A DNA stretch of 64,000 nt from Chrysomallon squamiferum (Eukaryota; Mollusca; Gastropoda; Neomphalida; Peltospiridae). Made by a program: the position numbers and the translations under genes. Under the pieces are notes generated by a model that saw only the letters and a program-made list of their open reading frames with translations, made no database searches and was not told the origin of the DNA. How positions within the stretch are numbered: position 1 is the stretch's first letter; the number at the start of each line of letters is the position of its first letter. Of this stretch, positions 48,104-61,011 are shown piece by piece. The stretch spans positions 29,062,438 to 29,126,437 of the forward strand of contig CM022670.1 in NCBI GenBank assembly GCA_012295275.1, written 5' to 3'.

Positions 48104-50594
48104 CTACTGAACAGCTAAAGAATTATCATCACTGCTGTTAGTTCTAATTTTCATTAGAGTGTCTGCATACTGAAGCTGATTACTGTTCTCATATTCACTC
48201 ATATCCAAAGCAACAAGACAACTCTCCTTTACAACCCGCTCAGAGTCCTTCAAGTACTCTTTAAGAATATCTGCACATTCTGGTGTGGCTATGGCTCCCA
48301 GAGCCTCAGCACATTCATGTCTAACCATGGGGTTCTCAGAGGCATTACACAAGTTTTCCGAGAGCTGTTTCACACATACGTCACTTTGGATCTGTCCAAG
48401 AACATAAGCTACTTCATGTCTGAAAAGGGCACTTTTACATTTTAACCCTGAAACAGAAGTATAATTTAAAATATGACAAAAATAATAAATAATGAATAAA
48501 TAAATAAAATATATTTATAAAAGGCTATTTTGTAAGTCAAGAAAGTATATATTATATGTATCAAATTTCATATTTGGATCTAAAGGTAAAAACTCTTAAA
48601 AATATCTTTATTTTACTTTAAAAATGTTTTTAAAGCAAACAGGATAAAATAAATTATAGCAAATGTAACAATACAATAGATTAGCTCAATCTTTTTTTCT
48701 TTTTTAAGTCAATTTTATGAAGAAATATAAAGCAAACCAGTCTTATAAATTACAAGAAAGAAAACAGTAAACTACAGCTGTTCAGTATACCATGCTATTT
48801 AAGAGAAGAGTATTTAATAAAAATTAAAATGAATCACATCAAGAGCTTGGCTTGAACAATAACAAACTGATTTCAAATCACATTATAAAAAGTATATAAA
48901 ATAAACTTCAGGAAACTGGTCTTTTTTATGTTTTGATCATTCAGACTAGCATTCTTATATATTTTTTATTTTGTTAACATTTAATAAAACAATTTTGACA
49001 TCAATGTGTAAATATATATTATTTTCATATTAACGCATTAGAAAGTGTAATAATGTCTTATTTTTTCAGTTAAACATAAATTACATAAAATGATCAATAT
49101 GGTAAAATCACATTTTCACATTAGTGTATTTAAAAGATGGTCTAATATTTTTCACAGGTACAGTCCTGATTTTTCAAAAAAATTATTACCGTCAGCTAAC
49201 GCTTGTACAGACTTAGGAGTACCAAAATTTCTAAGTGAAAACATTGCTCTGTATCTCTCAAAAAGTGCCAAATTCTCATCCAAGAGGATTTCTTTCAATC
49301 TCGACACATCAATATCAGATGATGGTGGGGCAGGGTCAACAGATTGGTATGGGTTTTCTGGTAAAGAGTTTTCTTTATCAGGATTGTACAGCCATTCTAT
49401 CCTCCTCAGTGCTAGCTGACATGTTTCTGCAACCTAAAGGAGTAAAAAAATTCTGGCTTAACAAACATTTTTATCTTAACAGTAATAATGGTTAAACATT
49501 TAATGCCACCATGTTCATTTACAGAGGTAGAAAAACAAATATTAATGTTTTTGACACCTTGCTGTGGGTAGTATCTAGAAGTGTGTTTAAAAGAATCATC
49601 AAAATCAAGGGATAATTCATATTAACCTGAAGATTGTTACTGAAATCTGATGACTCCAATAATGCATAGAATAGATTATTTCTGTATGCTTAATAACTGA
49701 TGTTAAAACTTTAAGGAAAAGACAAATGTCACTTACTGTGTGTTTGTGTGTATGTATTTGCAGGTTTTGCGAAAGTGGAAGGGAAAAGTTCATATATATA
49801 CTTGACAAAAAAAGACAATAACATGGTATCTTTACTTCAGTTACTGGATCTGATGAAAACTCCTTCAAGATGTCTAAAACTTCTTTTGATCCAATGGCAC
49901 CCAAAGCCTCTCCTACAAATCAAAAAGAGGCATTTAGTAATAACATTTTGTTTTTTTGTTTACACATTTGTTATACCATTCCTCATTCCTGTAGACTAAA
50001 ATAAAATTAATAACATTATTTTTTTTATTTATTATTATTATTATTATTTTAAATAATGATTATGATTAATAATTTATTATGTGCTCATTTGAGTTCCAAC
50101 AAGCTGTTGTTGTGTGTGTGTGTTTTAGGCATTAGGCTAAATAATAGTAATAATAGAAATTTAATAATGAAAATCTGTTTTAAAATACTAACACGAATAG
50201 TCATTATTTTTAGCGGCTTTACAATTTTATCTTCACAAGAATGTTACGGGTTCCTAGCATTATTATGATTATTCATTAAATTGACTAATCAATAAATCAT
50301 CTACATTTATCTACCTGCTTCATGGCGAACCATTGGTTCCTGTGTTTCATCTTGTAGAACTTGTACTAATATAGGAATGGCATCCCTGTCTTGCATCTGA
50401 CCGAGACAATAAGCTAATTCGTGTTTGAGAAGTGCAGACTCGTCATCAAAACATCGTGAAATTGAGTCGATCGCCCCCCGTCCGCCGAGATTCCTCAGAG
50501 TGAATAAAGCTCTGAATCTTTCTATTAACGGTCTTGATTTATCTTCTAATATCTTGCCAACACAAAGTACTGATGTTTCACTATCCGACGGCAT
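48104..50594 (-). CDS. DOHH: Deoxyhypusine hydroxylase
   Basis: DOHH is the iron monooxygenase that completes hypusine on translation factor eIF5A by hydroxylating deoxyhypusine. The exons on the minus strand are 50594-50315, 49912-49836, 49433-49190 and 48447-48104. They give 314 aa, against about 302 in human. The protein is two symmetric halves of HEAT-like repeats. All four His-Glu iron ligands are visible: [12 protein letters not shown] and [14 protein letters not shown] in the first half, [12 protein letters not shown] and [14 protein letters not shown] in the second. The linker [10 protein letters not shown] and the segment [12 protein letters not shown] match the human protein closely. 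The start is the ATG of MPSDSETSV. An upstream in-frame ATG at about 50657 would need read-through of a likely 5' UTR and is not favoured. The C-terminal tail after the last HEAT repeat is Ser/Asn-rich. Confidence 0.96.
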
Positions 50595-51338
50595 TGTAGC
50601 TTCTAAGAAATAATTATAGTAACATTTCTGTGATTTCACACGCGTAAACCTAAACAATCAGGTTTTTCTATTTAATCATACCAAAAGTAACCAGAAGCGG
50701 CAAGTGAGCATGCGCCATTTCCGATTAAAGTCGGAATAAACCGAACATAACAATACAGCTCGCCCGTTAAGATATTAAACTTTTTTCGATCATTTTCAGA
50801 AAGATGTTTTAATTCCTTTTCCATGTTAGCATATTATATGAAAAGACAATCCAGATTACCAGATTACAATTTATTTCTAATATTAAGTACGGATATATAA
50901 TATTTATTTGCCCGTTTATGTGTGTGTACACGTGTGAAACTAGAAATAAATTTAACCTAGAATATTTATAACAGGTATGCTGCTGGTTTATTCTTGAAAC
51001 TATCATTACAGTGTATAAGTGATTCTTCGCGGTTATGTAACCAAAATAATGATCTTACACTAATTTTTCTTACATAATAATTATTAAAACAATTTTACCT
51101 TCCCAAGTATTGCTTTTAGTTAATAATCGTCACCAATTTCTGTATATTAAAATTGTTACTTTTATTTTGAAAACTTACCTGTAAACATTCAACACAGTCA
51201 GTGTATTGTGCTTTTTAAATCTTTTTATTTATTTATTTTTTAATCAAATAAAGTATATAATGCAGTTGTCTTTGTCATGCATGTCTCTCTCTCACACATA
51301 CACTTGTATTCATTTATTACACATTATTATAAATCCAT
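50595..51338. promoter_or_regulatory. DOHH promoter region and HPF1 3' flank
   Basis: Upstream of DOHH (minus strand) the sequence is more GC-rich over about 50600-50770. It contains CGGAAATGGCG (minus strand, 50713-50723), which overlaps an ETS core (CGGAA) with a YY1-like AATGGCG, about 120 bp from the start codon. Such overlaps are common in housekeeping promoters. The rest is AT-rich 3' flank of HPF1 with nothing recognisable. Confidence 0.5.
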
Positions 51339-54300
51339 TCAAACAAGTTCACTGAGGTCTGAAGTATGTTTTCTACTCTTCAAATGAGCTCTAATAATTA
51401 TTGCGAATTCTTTACGATTAAGGAGCTCATAGGCCAGAGGAAGAAGATGAAGTATTGTGTTGTGAAATGTTTTTTCACCATATGTGAACAAGTCCAGTCC
51501 AAGTTCAAGGCCTTCTCCATAATCACATTCATCATTAGCAAACTGTATTAAAGTCATCAGCTCCTGAAGTGGCTCAAAGTTCTGATCTCGTTCTTTTTCA
51601 TTTTTACTTTCAGCTATTTTTCTGAAAATCTTTTTCAACACACCTACAATTAAAAGATAAAATCAACAGATCTTAAGTTATATAATTTTATTATTGGAAT
51701 TGAGGAAAGAATTATTATTTGATTTTGTTCAAGTTGAAGTATTTGACAACATATTTTCATTTAGTTATTTATTACTGAAGAATAATTAGTTTAGAATAAT
51801 TATTAAATGATGAATTGTTTTTAAAGCAAATGTCATGACTGTTTAATTGAATTGTTCACATTATGCAATTTATAGAAATTGTGCATGACCATGTACAAAA
51901 TGCAAAACACACAAAATGAGTTTAAACATAAAGTTTGACTAAGCTCTATTTCATTGCACAAATGGGAATGTCTTGCGAGGTAAATTTCTAACAAAAGAAT
52001 AAAAACACACTATACACTGAACTTGAATAAATCAATGATTTTATGTACCTGGTGCTTCAGGAACTGGTCTGTATCCAACATCGTTTTCCACAGGGACAAC
52101 AACTCCAGCACCATGAAAACTTTTGCACACTACCTTTTTATCTCTAGCTTTCATATTCTGAGTTCTAATTTCCAATGAATAATTTTTGTTACCAGCCCAT
52201 TTTTCTAATCTTTCAGAGAGATGTTTTAATTTCTTATCTGCTTTTGATAGTTTCCATGCTTCATCTGCCTTTTGTCTGGGAAAAAAACGGTCAAATAGAA
52301 AAAGTGAAATGTTGTTTTGTTTAATAAGATTAGAATAAAAATAATTTATTTTAAATGAACAACTAGATCTCAAATCCATAATTTTCAAAGTTTTCAGATT
52401 ATTTATGACAGCAATAACTTGTATGCTAACTAATTTTCATTAATAGCCTCTGTTTTTAAAATACAATCTACAAGATAAATTTGCACCACTTTTCCACTAA
52501 GATCAAAGATCATTTATAAAAATTAATATTGATGATATATTGTTCTTTCTATTCCCCCATAGAGCAAAATATTTTAAATGATGTACTGGATGTTAATCTA
52601 TTTCAATGAAGAGTATTTTTTAAAATAAATGTGAACAATATCTTTTTCTTTCATTACCCAATAATATTTGTTTTATGACAAATATAAAAACAAACATTTA
52701 CTTACTTAACTGCAGCAAAGAGGTTTTCTCCACATGGTGTAATGATGCCATTTTCTCTGGCACAATTTGATGCAACAAATACAGGCAGTTCATATGGATC
52801 ATCTCTGTAAAATTTACAATAAAATAATTTTACTTTATAATCTGTAGAGAATGCTAATACAGTAAAATATTCTTTCATGTTCACTCTTTCAACTTTCATA
52901 AAATACAGAATATTTGGTGTTTTCTGATGGGGTGTTTTTCTTCTCATTTTATGGGGAATTCTATACCTGAAATATCCTAGGTGTAACTGTTTTTCGTTAT
53001 CTCCCCTGATAACTGTGAGAAACTCAGGTGGGTCATAGTAATATCTCCAGTGCCGTAAGAAATTTGGTTTCTGCCCTTTACTGATCTTTTTAATCCTTTT
53101 ATGTTTTCCTGCCAGGATATCAAAAGGTCCAACAAGTTGAAATCCAAGAACTGACATCAATGCATCTAATAAATCATAATAATAATAATTATTATTATTA
53201 TAGGGTCATTCCATGTCAAATCACTAAAAAAAAAAAACATTTAAACCTGACCCTCTCAGATTTTTATGAAACTTGGCATACTTGTTGACTGGGATCCCGC
53301 AGCACCAAATTTTAGGCCGATCAGATAAGTGGTGTGGGAGATATAGCCCCCCGAATTTTGAGATTTTTGGCAAAAATGGGTGTGACCACCAACCTTTTAA
53401 CTCTTATACCTCAGGAACTATTGGGCCAATCTTCATAAAATTGGTATTGTTGAAAAAGCAGTATGACAAGGATTCCAAATCTGCCATTATTTGGGGGGTC
53501 ATAGACCTTTTGACCTTTGTTATGACCTTGAAATTGACCGTGTGAATCACATGACCTTGAGATGACATTTATTGAAATTTAATCTCCCACATGTTAACTA
53601 AAACATATAAAAGTTTCCTGGGTGTAATATTTTTTGTTTAGCCACAATATAGATTTAAAAAATGCACATACATGAAAATAACACCTTTTCAGCCATTAAC
53701 ATCTGATTAACTAAAACCTGAATGATCAATTCTGGATGCTAGGAATCACCGTCTCTTTTTATCACCAAGTAAGACATTGTAGGCCTACATGTATGCATAA
53801 AGTTCACAAATTTTGAGAGAACTAGGTGTTTCTAATGCTTAACCTTCTCACCATCTTTGTATCGAATGCTCACTTTATCTTTCATTCCCAGACACATTCT
53901 ACTGTTCTCATCACTTTCATAAAATTGGACTATTTCCTCCTTCAATTCATTTGACAGAACTTTCACTTGTTTCTCATCAGAGGGATAGAACCCCTTTCTC
54001 TTTCTTCACAGGATGGCTTTTTTTCACAAGGTAATTCATTGTTTCAAATTCATTCATTGTCCTTTCAATGGTAAAGGGTTGAATTTCTCTTTTAACTCCT
54101 CCAACATGTTCCTGAAAAAATGAAGGTCCAATTTTTCTGAGTCAAGGTCACTTTCAGGAGAATGACTGTTTCAAGATGTCGTTTTAACGTTACTGTAGCT
54201 GATGCTAGTTTTTTCTGTCCTTTCATTTGTTTACTGGAACGTGCTAGTGAATGGAGTTTAACAGGAGTTTCACCTAAACTCGACAGAATAGAATTCAGAT

Positions 54301-57300
54301 CAAAGTCCTTTTCTGGGGAAACAACAACCGGCAATTTGTCTGACAAGTTATCATCAAATTCTCCCATAGTGATACCACCCATACTAAAGCCATCCTCTGC
54401 AGGGGTTTGGACCTTTGATTTCTGTAGGCTAATCAAACAGTCACAGCACAACTTGTCTCCTGGCACTAGTGTCTTTGGATTTACTAAGCATTTGTAAGTG
54501 CCCATGCCAAAAATTCTTAAAGATCTAGTGCGTGCTTGCTTGGGATGGCAATTAAGGGGATCACAATACTTTTTCCGCAATGTTGAAAACTTGATTAAAA
54601 GTTCTTGTTCATGATGTGAACAGATACTCTTGATGTCCCATGTTTTGATGCCACTTCCTCAATTTTCCATACACTTCGAAACAACTCCTTTTTGGTATGA
54701 TAGTGTTGATAACACACATTTACAGGAGTAAAAGCTGCAGTTAGCTCTAGAAGAAATAAGGATTTTCAGTATGCCTGGGCCCTCAATTCAATAGAACAAA
54801 GTCAGTGCTTTCCTAAATATCAAATCAAACCCTGAAACCCTTTCAGTAAAGTTAAGCAAGTCATAAAATGGCAGCAGAGTGAAATGTGTCATTGTCAAAG
54901 GCCCACAAGCCTTGGGCATTTAAGTCAAACTTTTCAAGTATATATCACAGTTTATCAAGGTGAAGGTAGACCTTGTTCATACTCTGTGCCAAAAACTGGG
55001 TGTACAAATACATTATGCAGTACATCACTTGATGAAGTCCGATTTCAGACTGGGTTGTACTGTTGTTGACTGAAACATTGTTCAAAACCATTGGCAAGGC
55101 CACATGACATGATAAAATAACTTAATAGGTTTTATGAAGAGAACATAATACTTACATATCAACATCTGACATTGTGTCCAACTTGAAAGCTTCAGATTGT
55201 CAAAGAAATCCAGACGAAGAAACTTCTTTGTCTTAAACTTCTAATTGCCATGTGCTGAAGGGGATGTCACCATGGGATTTCAAGGAGTTCCTGACATGCC
55301 TGTTAAACCTTTGAGACTGATTGTGTAGATCATGTCATGCCATTTGGCATCTTTTCATATCGTTCAGGCATGTCAGGTGGGTTTTAACTCCAAAGATGAG
55401 TTTTTGGTCTCAGAGAAGTGTATACATGTAGAAAATGTACTTTGTAATGCACTGTATCAATCATCCATGCAGATATGCATTTTTTTAATCTATATTATGG
55501 CTAAACAAAAAATATTACACCCAAGGTCATAACAAAGGTCAAAAGGTCAGTGCCCCCCCCCCCAAATAATGGCAGATTTGGAATCCTTGCCATATTGCCT
55601 TTTCAACAATACCAATTTTATGAAGATTGGCCCAGTAGTTCTGGAGATATGAGTGTTCAAAGGTTGGTGGTCATGCCCATTTTTGTCAAAATTTGCAAAA
55701 TTCAGGGGGGCCATATCTCCCACACCACTTGTCTGATTGGCCTAAAATTTCAGATCTGGTGCTGTGGGATCCCAGTCAACAAGTATGCCAAGTTTCATAA
55801 AAATCTGGGACGGTTGGGTTTAACCCATTGGGTGATTTGACACAAAATGACTCTATAACAGAAATAGTATAAATTATATTTCTGAACTTTGGATGTTATT
55901 AACATATTACTTAATTAATAATTAAATGTTACAGATAGTAGTAATAGATTATTTCAGGGTTTACACTAACCTGCTGAAAACTCACAAGAGCAAAAAGTTA
56001 GATACAAATTTACAAACATTTTAAAATTTTATCCATATTAATAAAGTCCATTTCATAATTTTAGGAAGTTTTAGGATTAATTATTTTTATTTTTTTATTT
56101 TTTATTAATGGCTTTCATCTGAAAACATACCACAAGGGTTCTCTGGATTTTCATTCTGACAAAATTCCCAGAAGTCATAGAAGTCTTCTGGCATGTCAAC
56201 CAGAAATTTGTTTTTTATGTTTTCTTTCACATCCAAAGGAGATTGAGATTCTCTTTGTTCATCGTCTTGATCAGATTCATTGGTTTCCATTTCTAAAAAC
56301 ACAAATAAAAGTAGTTCTAAAAAACTGAATAAAGCAATGAAGTTTCCCTATTTTTAATTCAAATTTTAATTTGAAGACTTTCTGTTTTTCCTGAATAATA
56401 ACATATATATTTCATGTTTTACTGAAGAAAAAGGAGTGGAAAAAAGTTGTGGTATGTTTAATGCATTTCAATAATTACAGTCATTTCTAATTAAATATAA
56501 AGGACAGACTGAGTACCATTGAAGAGAAAGTAGTAATTTTTTAAATATTTCAGTATTTCAGCTGTAATTTCTGTCCTGAAATTTAAAGATACTGAGCTAA
56601 AGTACATTTCATTTTAATATACACAAAGTGACACATACATATGAATGCAAGATTTTTACCCATCTTGTCTTCTGAATTGCATGGTTTATTTTCTTCTGCT
56701 AAAACTTTAGATTGCTTTCCTTCATCTTCACTTGGTTCACTTTTTGTCTCATCTTTATCTTGGGTTTCTTTTTTCTTGTCAATGAACGTATCAAGAGTTG
56801 TTGACTGCTTTTTCTCAAGTTTCAATTTCTTTGGTTTATTCTCTTCTTTTTTTTCCTAAAATTGAAATAAATCATTACAACCATTAATATTTATACAAAA
56901 ACTGTCCCACACTGTAAATGAAATCAAAAGATAGTTAACAATTTTTATGAAATCTTTAAATGAAAATGATAGATATAAAAATTATAATGGTAAAATTGTA
57001 GTTAATCATTCACTTCTTTCTTCATATTTTCTCTTGTATTGAATAAATAATATTTTGGCCGTTATAATTGAACTATTTCACTTTTAAATACTATTATACT
57101 GTTTATAAGAATACTTTTAATATTTCTTCCAAATTTTATTTAGTTTAAAAGTAAATTCGACCCGCGATCCATCATGTTCTTTTCTAACAGAAAACAGAAA
57201 CAATAACATTTATTTTTATTAGGAAAAATTAAACCTCTTTATTTTGTTGTGTTGGATGTTTAAATTTCTGCATATGCTGGGGATTCGTGCGATAACAATT

Positions 57301-57357
57301 AGCCCCATATTTGCATAACGGACGAAGATCCATCTCCCGCTTCTTTTTTGTAGCCAT
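51339..57357 (-). CDS. HPF1: Histone PARylation factor 1 with N-terminal PBZ zinc finger
   Basis: HPF1 completes the active site of PARP1/2 so that serine residues are ADP-ribosylated at DNA breaks. The exons on the minus strand are 57357-57235, 56855-56660, 56292-56131, 53165-52967, 52804-52706, 52275-52049 and 51643-51339, giving 436 aa (human 346). Residues 12-34 form a PAR-binding zinc finger, C15-x5-C21-Y-R, H28-x5-H34. A charged Lys/Glu-rich linker follows, containing [12 protein letters not shown], which is a PIP-like motif. The HPF1 core then matches human: [54 protein letters not shown] and [13 protein letters not shown]. The Asp-Glu pair in FANDECDYG corresponds to the catalytic D283/E284 of human HPF1 as I recall. 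Intron 3 (about 3 kb) carries a transposon at 53199-55857. Intron 4 is only 162 bp and stop-free in frame. Confidence 0.95.
52805..52966 (-). other. Short, stop-free, frame-neutral HPF1 intron
   Basis: The intron between exons 4 and 5 is 162 bp (54 codons). It begins GTATAG, ends TTTTACAG, and can be read through without a stop, so retention would insert 54 residues between LGYF and RDDPYELP. Homology to human HPF1 supports splicing here. Confidence 0.75.
53203..53690. repeat. Left terminal inverted repeat of the HPF1-intron transposon
   Basis: It pairs with the reverse complement of 55440-55853, with scattered mismatches and one insertion of about 100 bp. Confidence 0.85.
55440..55853. repeat. 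Right terminal inverted repeat of the HPF1-intron transposon
   Basis: It is the inverted partner of 53203-53690. It includes a run of C near 55552-55563 where the left arm has a shorter G run. Confidence 0.85.
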
Positions 57358-57954
57358 AACAAATTTATTTGTTTGTTATTTCTACCACTACACATTTGAG
57401 CATCTTAAAAATAATCGATGTAATGATTATAGCAGGTGAGTGAGCCATTATGATGCATCTCTGTTTTTTGAAGGGACCGCTGCTCGTGTCATATGAAGGC
57501 CCGAAATTAGGGGTGTTGGCCCTTAGAACCCGTTAGATGATTCCATTCCATGTTATTACTGGGATGTGGTTTTGAAGCCATGTAAATACACACAGAGAAA
57601 CATATGAAACATATGTAGTTTATGTACTGATGTTATTAAATATTTGCGTACTCTATATAGTCAGCCATCTGGACAAGGTGATAAACTGTAATGATATACA
57701 TGTGTATATGTATATTTTTATTCTGCTATACAGAAGATAAAGATAAAGATACAGATGGTCGACTGAACAAAACTTAAAAGACTAAATAATAAAATAAAAT
57801 TTGTGACTATAATTTCTTCTTCTTCTTCTTCTACAGTTAATAATTTGGTCACATCACAAACAACATTTAGTATTCTTTTAGTATAGGGGACTGTCCCGAA
57901 TAATTACGAACATTACATAAAAAATATAAATATATGTGTATATATAAAAATATA

Positions 57955-57993
<39 letters not shown>

Positions 57994-58728
57994 GAGGCCG
58001 GGTACGTACAGCACCCTCACACAAAAACTGCACATTTCGATTACATTTTTATTTTCTCTGCCCGTTTATACATCATGATAAAAGCATAGTAATTATAATG
58101 CAGAGAATCGGCTCAAACGTCTTTCTCTCTTTGCCAGATATTCTCTCTTCTCTTTTTAAAGTACTTTACGTGTAAACAAGGAGAAATAAACCTCAGACAC
58201 GTTAATGGTGTTTATATATCTTTAGATTGTGCTTTTAGTTCAGTCCCTCAGATATATAAATATACATATATATATATACTATTGCCAGAGACCGTAAATT
58301 AAAGTAAATTTTTTTTTCTTAAAGTAATAATAAACTAAGGGGGAATAAAAAGAACAAAAACAAAAATATGAATGACTAAACATTTATTACTTTTAAAACA
58401 ATTATTATACAATTAGATATTGTGTTGTTCTTTTCTTTTCTGTTTAATTTAAAACACAATGGGAAGTCAATGTTAAATGAAACAGGAAAGTTGGTAGAAC
58501 GCATTTCAGTTGCTGAAACAAAATGCGTACCTTTCTTGTTTTTCACATTACCAGTCTATTGTTTATACGGGTACCTTGGTGAAATGTTAGACTGTTTGCA
58601 TTTCATTATCGATATATAGTATTTACACTACATTATTGCGGATCAAAATACCACTGGACAGAAGAACAGTCTAAACAGTAATAACTATAGGGAAATAGGA
58701 ATTTTATTTTATTTTTAATTACGTCGAA
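57358..58728. promoter_or_regulatory. Divergent spacer between HPF1 and the kinesin gene
   Basis: The 1.37 kb between divergent start codons has a less AT-rich part at about 57430-57560, the likely HPF1 promoter, and a GTGT/TATA microsatellite at 57955-57992. A CTT run lies near 57816-57833. A 65-codon ORF at 58422-58619 has no recognisable similarity and lies in the kinesin 5' region; I do not call it a gene. Confidence 0.45.
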
Positions 58729-59120
58729 ATGGTGAGTTTATCAACTTTATGGGAGATAATAAAAGAAATTTATTTTACAAAGCATTTCCTTGACATAGAA
58801 TGCATTTTTTAAAACTGTTTATAACAATTATTGTTTAAGAAAACTATTTTGATAATCTTTTTATTCTATTGTTTCGTGACTAGTGTATAATAATAACATA
58901 TCCATGAAATCAGATCATATCGGATATCCCCTACAAAGCTGAAATCGTGTTAGATTTCAGATGTCTTGAATATCTCAAATACAAAATTAACTGTTACATA
59001 ATATATTTGTGTTGCAAATAAGAAAATAGGCAATAAATACAATTATACATTTTGAGGATGCGCTAGGCTGTTTCTCTTGCGGCTTTATCGTAACCTCGTT
59101 TCTGCTTGTTTTATTTTATA

Positions 59121-59209
<89 letters not shown>

Positions 59210-60968
59210 TATTTTATTTTTATTATTATTATTATTATTATTAATTTTTTTTTTATTGCTAAACTTTGTTATTTGTATAGGTTTACTCTGAATAAATATA
59301 TTTACACTTCACATTATTTATATATGCACCAAATGACATAAATATCGAAAATAAAAGTATTTTATATTTTGCTACATATTCATATTGAGTTTTTATAATT
59401 TTTATAAATAAATAAATAAATAAATAAAGATGAGTCACCTTTGTCCAAAATATTTAGATCAATACCAAAACTAAATTAGAAATAAATAAAACTGGCACTG
59501 AATGTAATTTATTTGGATCCATAATCAAAGAAACAATTGCTTGACAATTTTATTTATGTATTTAGTTGAACTGAAGATCATTTAATGTATGGACATTACT
59601 AATGTTTAATATATGTACAACTGAAAAAATGCATTTTTGAATAGATAAAGTATTCACATTTTTTAAAGAGCCTAACATTCCATATAAAAAATGTTGTGGA
59701 ATGTATTTTTTTCCTGTTTTAGGTAAACACATTAGCACCTTTTTTAGTTGTTTCTAAACCTTTATGACACTGTTAGATAGTTTGAAATAAATGTTTTGTT
59801 TAACAATGCATGTAACATATTTTATTGAAATGATAATTAAGGAAGCACTCATAATTAGAGAGGAAACAATAAATTAATTAAATAAAAATCCATATTTAGC
59901 TTACTAGTTTTAACAGGTAAACAAAAATTAAACTTAAAATATTTTGTTTATTTTTTAGCCATCTGAAAATATCAGTGTTAAGGTCATTGCAAGATGCAGA
60001 CCTCTCACATCAAATGAGTTATCCAAGGGAAGTAAATCTGTTGTTAAAGTTTCAGGTGATAAGGTGATTGTCGATGTAGCTGGAAGGGTAAGTAAAATGA
60101 AAATTTATCTGTAAATTTATATCTGAATGTATGTTAAGATTTTAAATTTTGATTCACCAAATCTGAATAATGTTTAACATGTATACATACTGGTTTTCCT
60201 TTTCTGCTTAAAAGAACAAACTTGATTTTTAAAAAACTTTGCAAGGTTTTAACATTTACATTTATAGTTTTTTAAAATAAATAATGTATAATATTTGATT
60301 TTACAGGAAACCACTTTTTCATTTGATGGCACCTATTCACATGAAAACAGTAACGTAAGTTATGGCAATCAACAAATAAAAAACCCTGACTACTGTTTAA
60401 TAGAAATAACTACAGAGAGGCAGCAGTAAAATCTGTTTTGTATACCACTTATTAAAAAAATATCTATGATTTTATTCCTTACTGTTCAAAATAAAATAAA
60501 CTGAAGTGTATTAAAACTAATGTTGTTTTTTTTCACTAATTTTTGAATTATACTTAGACTACACTAATGAAACATTTCATAATCATTTGCTTATAATTTT
60601 TGTTTCTTTTAAATTTATTTCTGAATAAACTGAATAGTAATTTAAATTAAATTATTGTGGTAATGATTTATTTATTCTGTTTGAAAATTACAGAAACAGA
60701 TTTACCAGGAGAAATGTGACCCACTCCTACATAGAGCCATGGAAGGATACAATCTTTCCATTCTAGCTTTTGGAGCTGTAAGTTTTTCTTCTTTTTTCTG
60801 ACATTATCAGACATATTTTTGTTTTTGTTTACAGTATAAGCAGTTGTTGGCTGTGAGGCTTTTATTTAGAACAGTAGTAAGATTTCGTTTTTAGTTTGAA
60901 ATTCAGTTGAATGAAAGTTATGAAGGTTAATAATGTGATGGATTAATTACACATATATGGATTTCAGT

Positions 60969-61011
<43 letters not shown>

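Larger units (their letters stand above)
53199..55857 (-). mobile_element. 2.66-kb DNA transposon with terminal inverted repeats of about 400-480 bp
   Basis: The left end reads GGGTCATTCCATGTCAAATC from 53203. The right end, inverted, reads GAGTCATTTTGTGTCAAATC from 55853. Similarity continues inward through TTTTATGAAACTTGGCATAC, TTGTTGACTGGGATCCC and a GGGCCAATCTTCATAAAATT segment to about 53690 on the left and 55440 on the right. The left arm has about 100 extra bases near 53536-53635. Both ends are flanked by TATA, so a TA or TATA target duplication is possible. Inside, on the minus strand, are coding remnants: 54580-54092 with a cysteine-containing [10 protein letters not shown]...[10 protein letters not shown] pattern, and about 54000-53850 with [20 protein letters not shown]. 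These are reminiscent of uncharacterised transposon-like proteins of invertebrates. The reading frame is broken, so it is likely non-autonomous. I cannot name the superfamily. Confidence 0.85.

Noticed and set aside
52702-53160. Single 152-codon uninterrupted HPF1 exon
   Set aside because: Consensus donor and acceptor flank a 162-bp stretch absent from human HPF1, and splicing restores the alignment [12 protein letters not shown]; kept only as a retention candidate.
48104-57357. LRRC40, DOHH and HPF1 as an operon with trans-splicing
   Set aside because: Spacing of 0.7-1.1 kb, separate promoter-like GC-richer stretches, and no trans-splice evidence; head-to-tail order alone is not enough.
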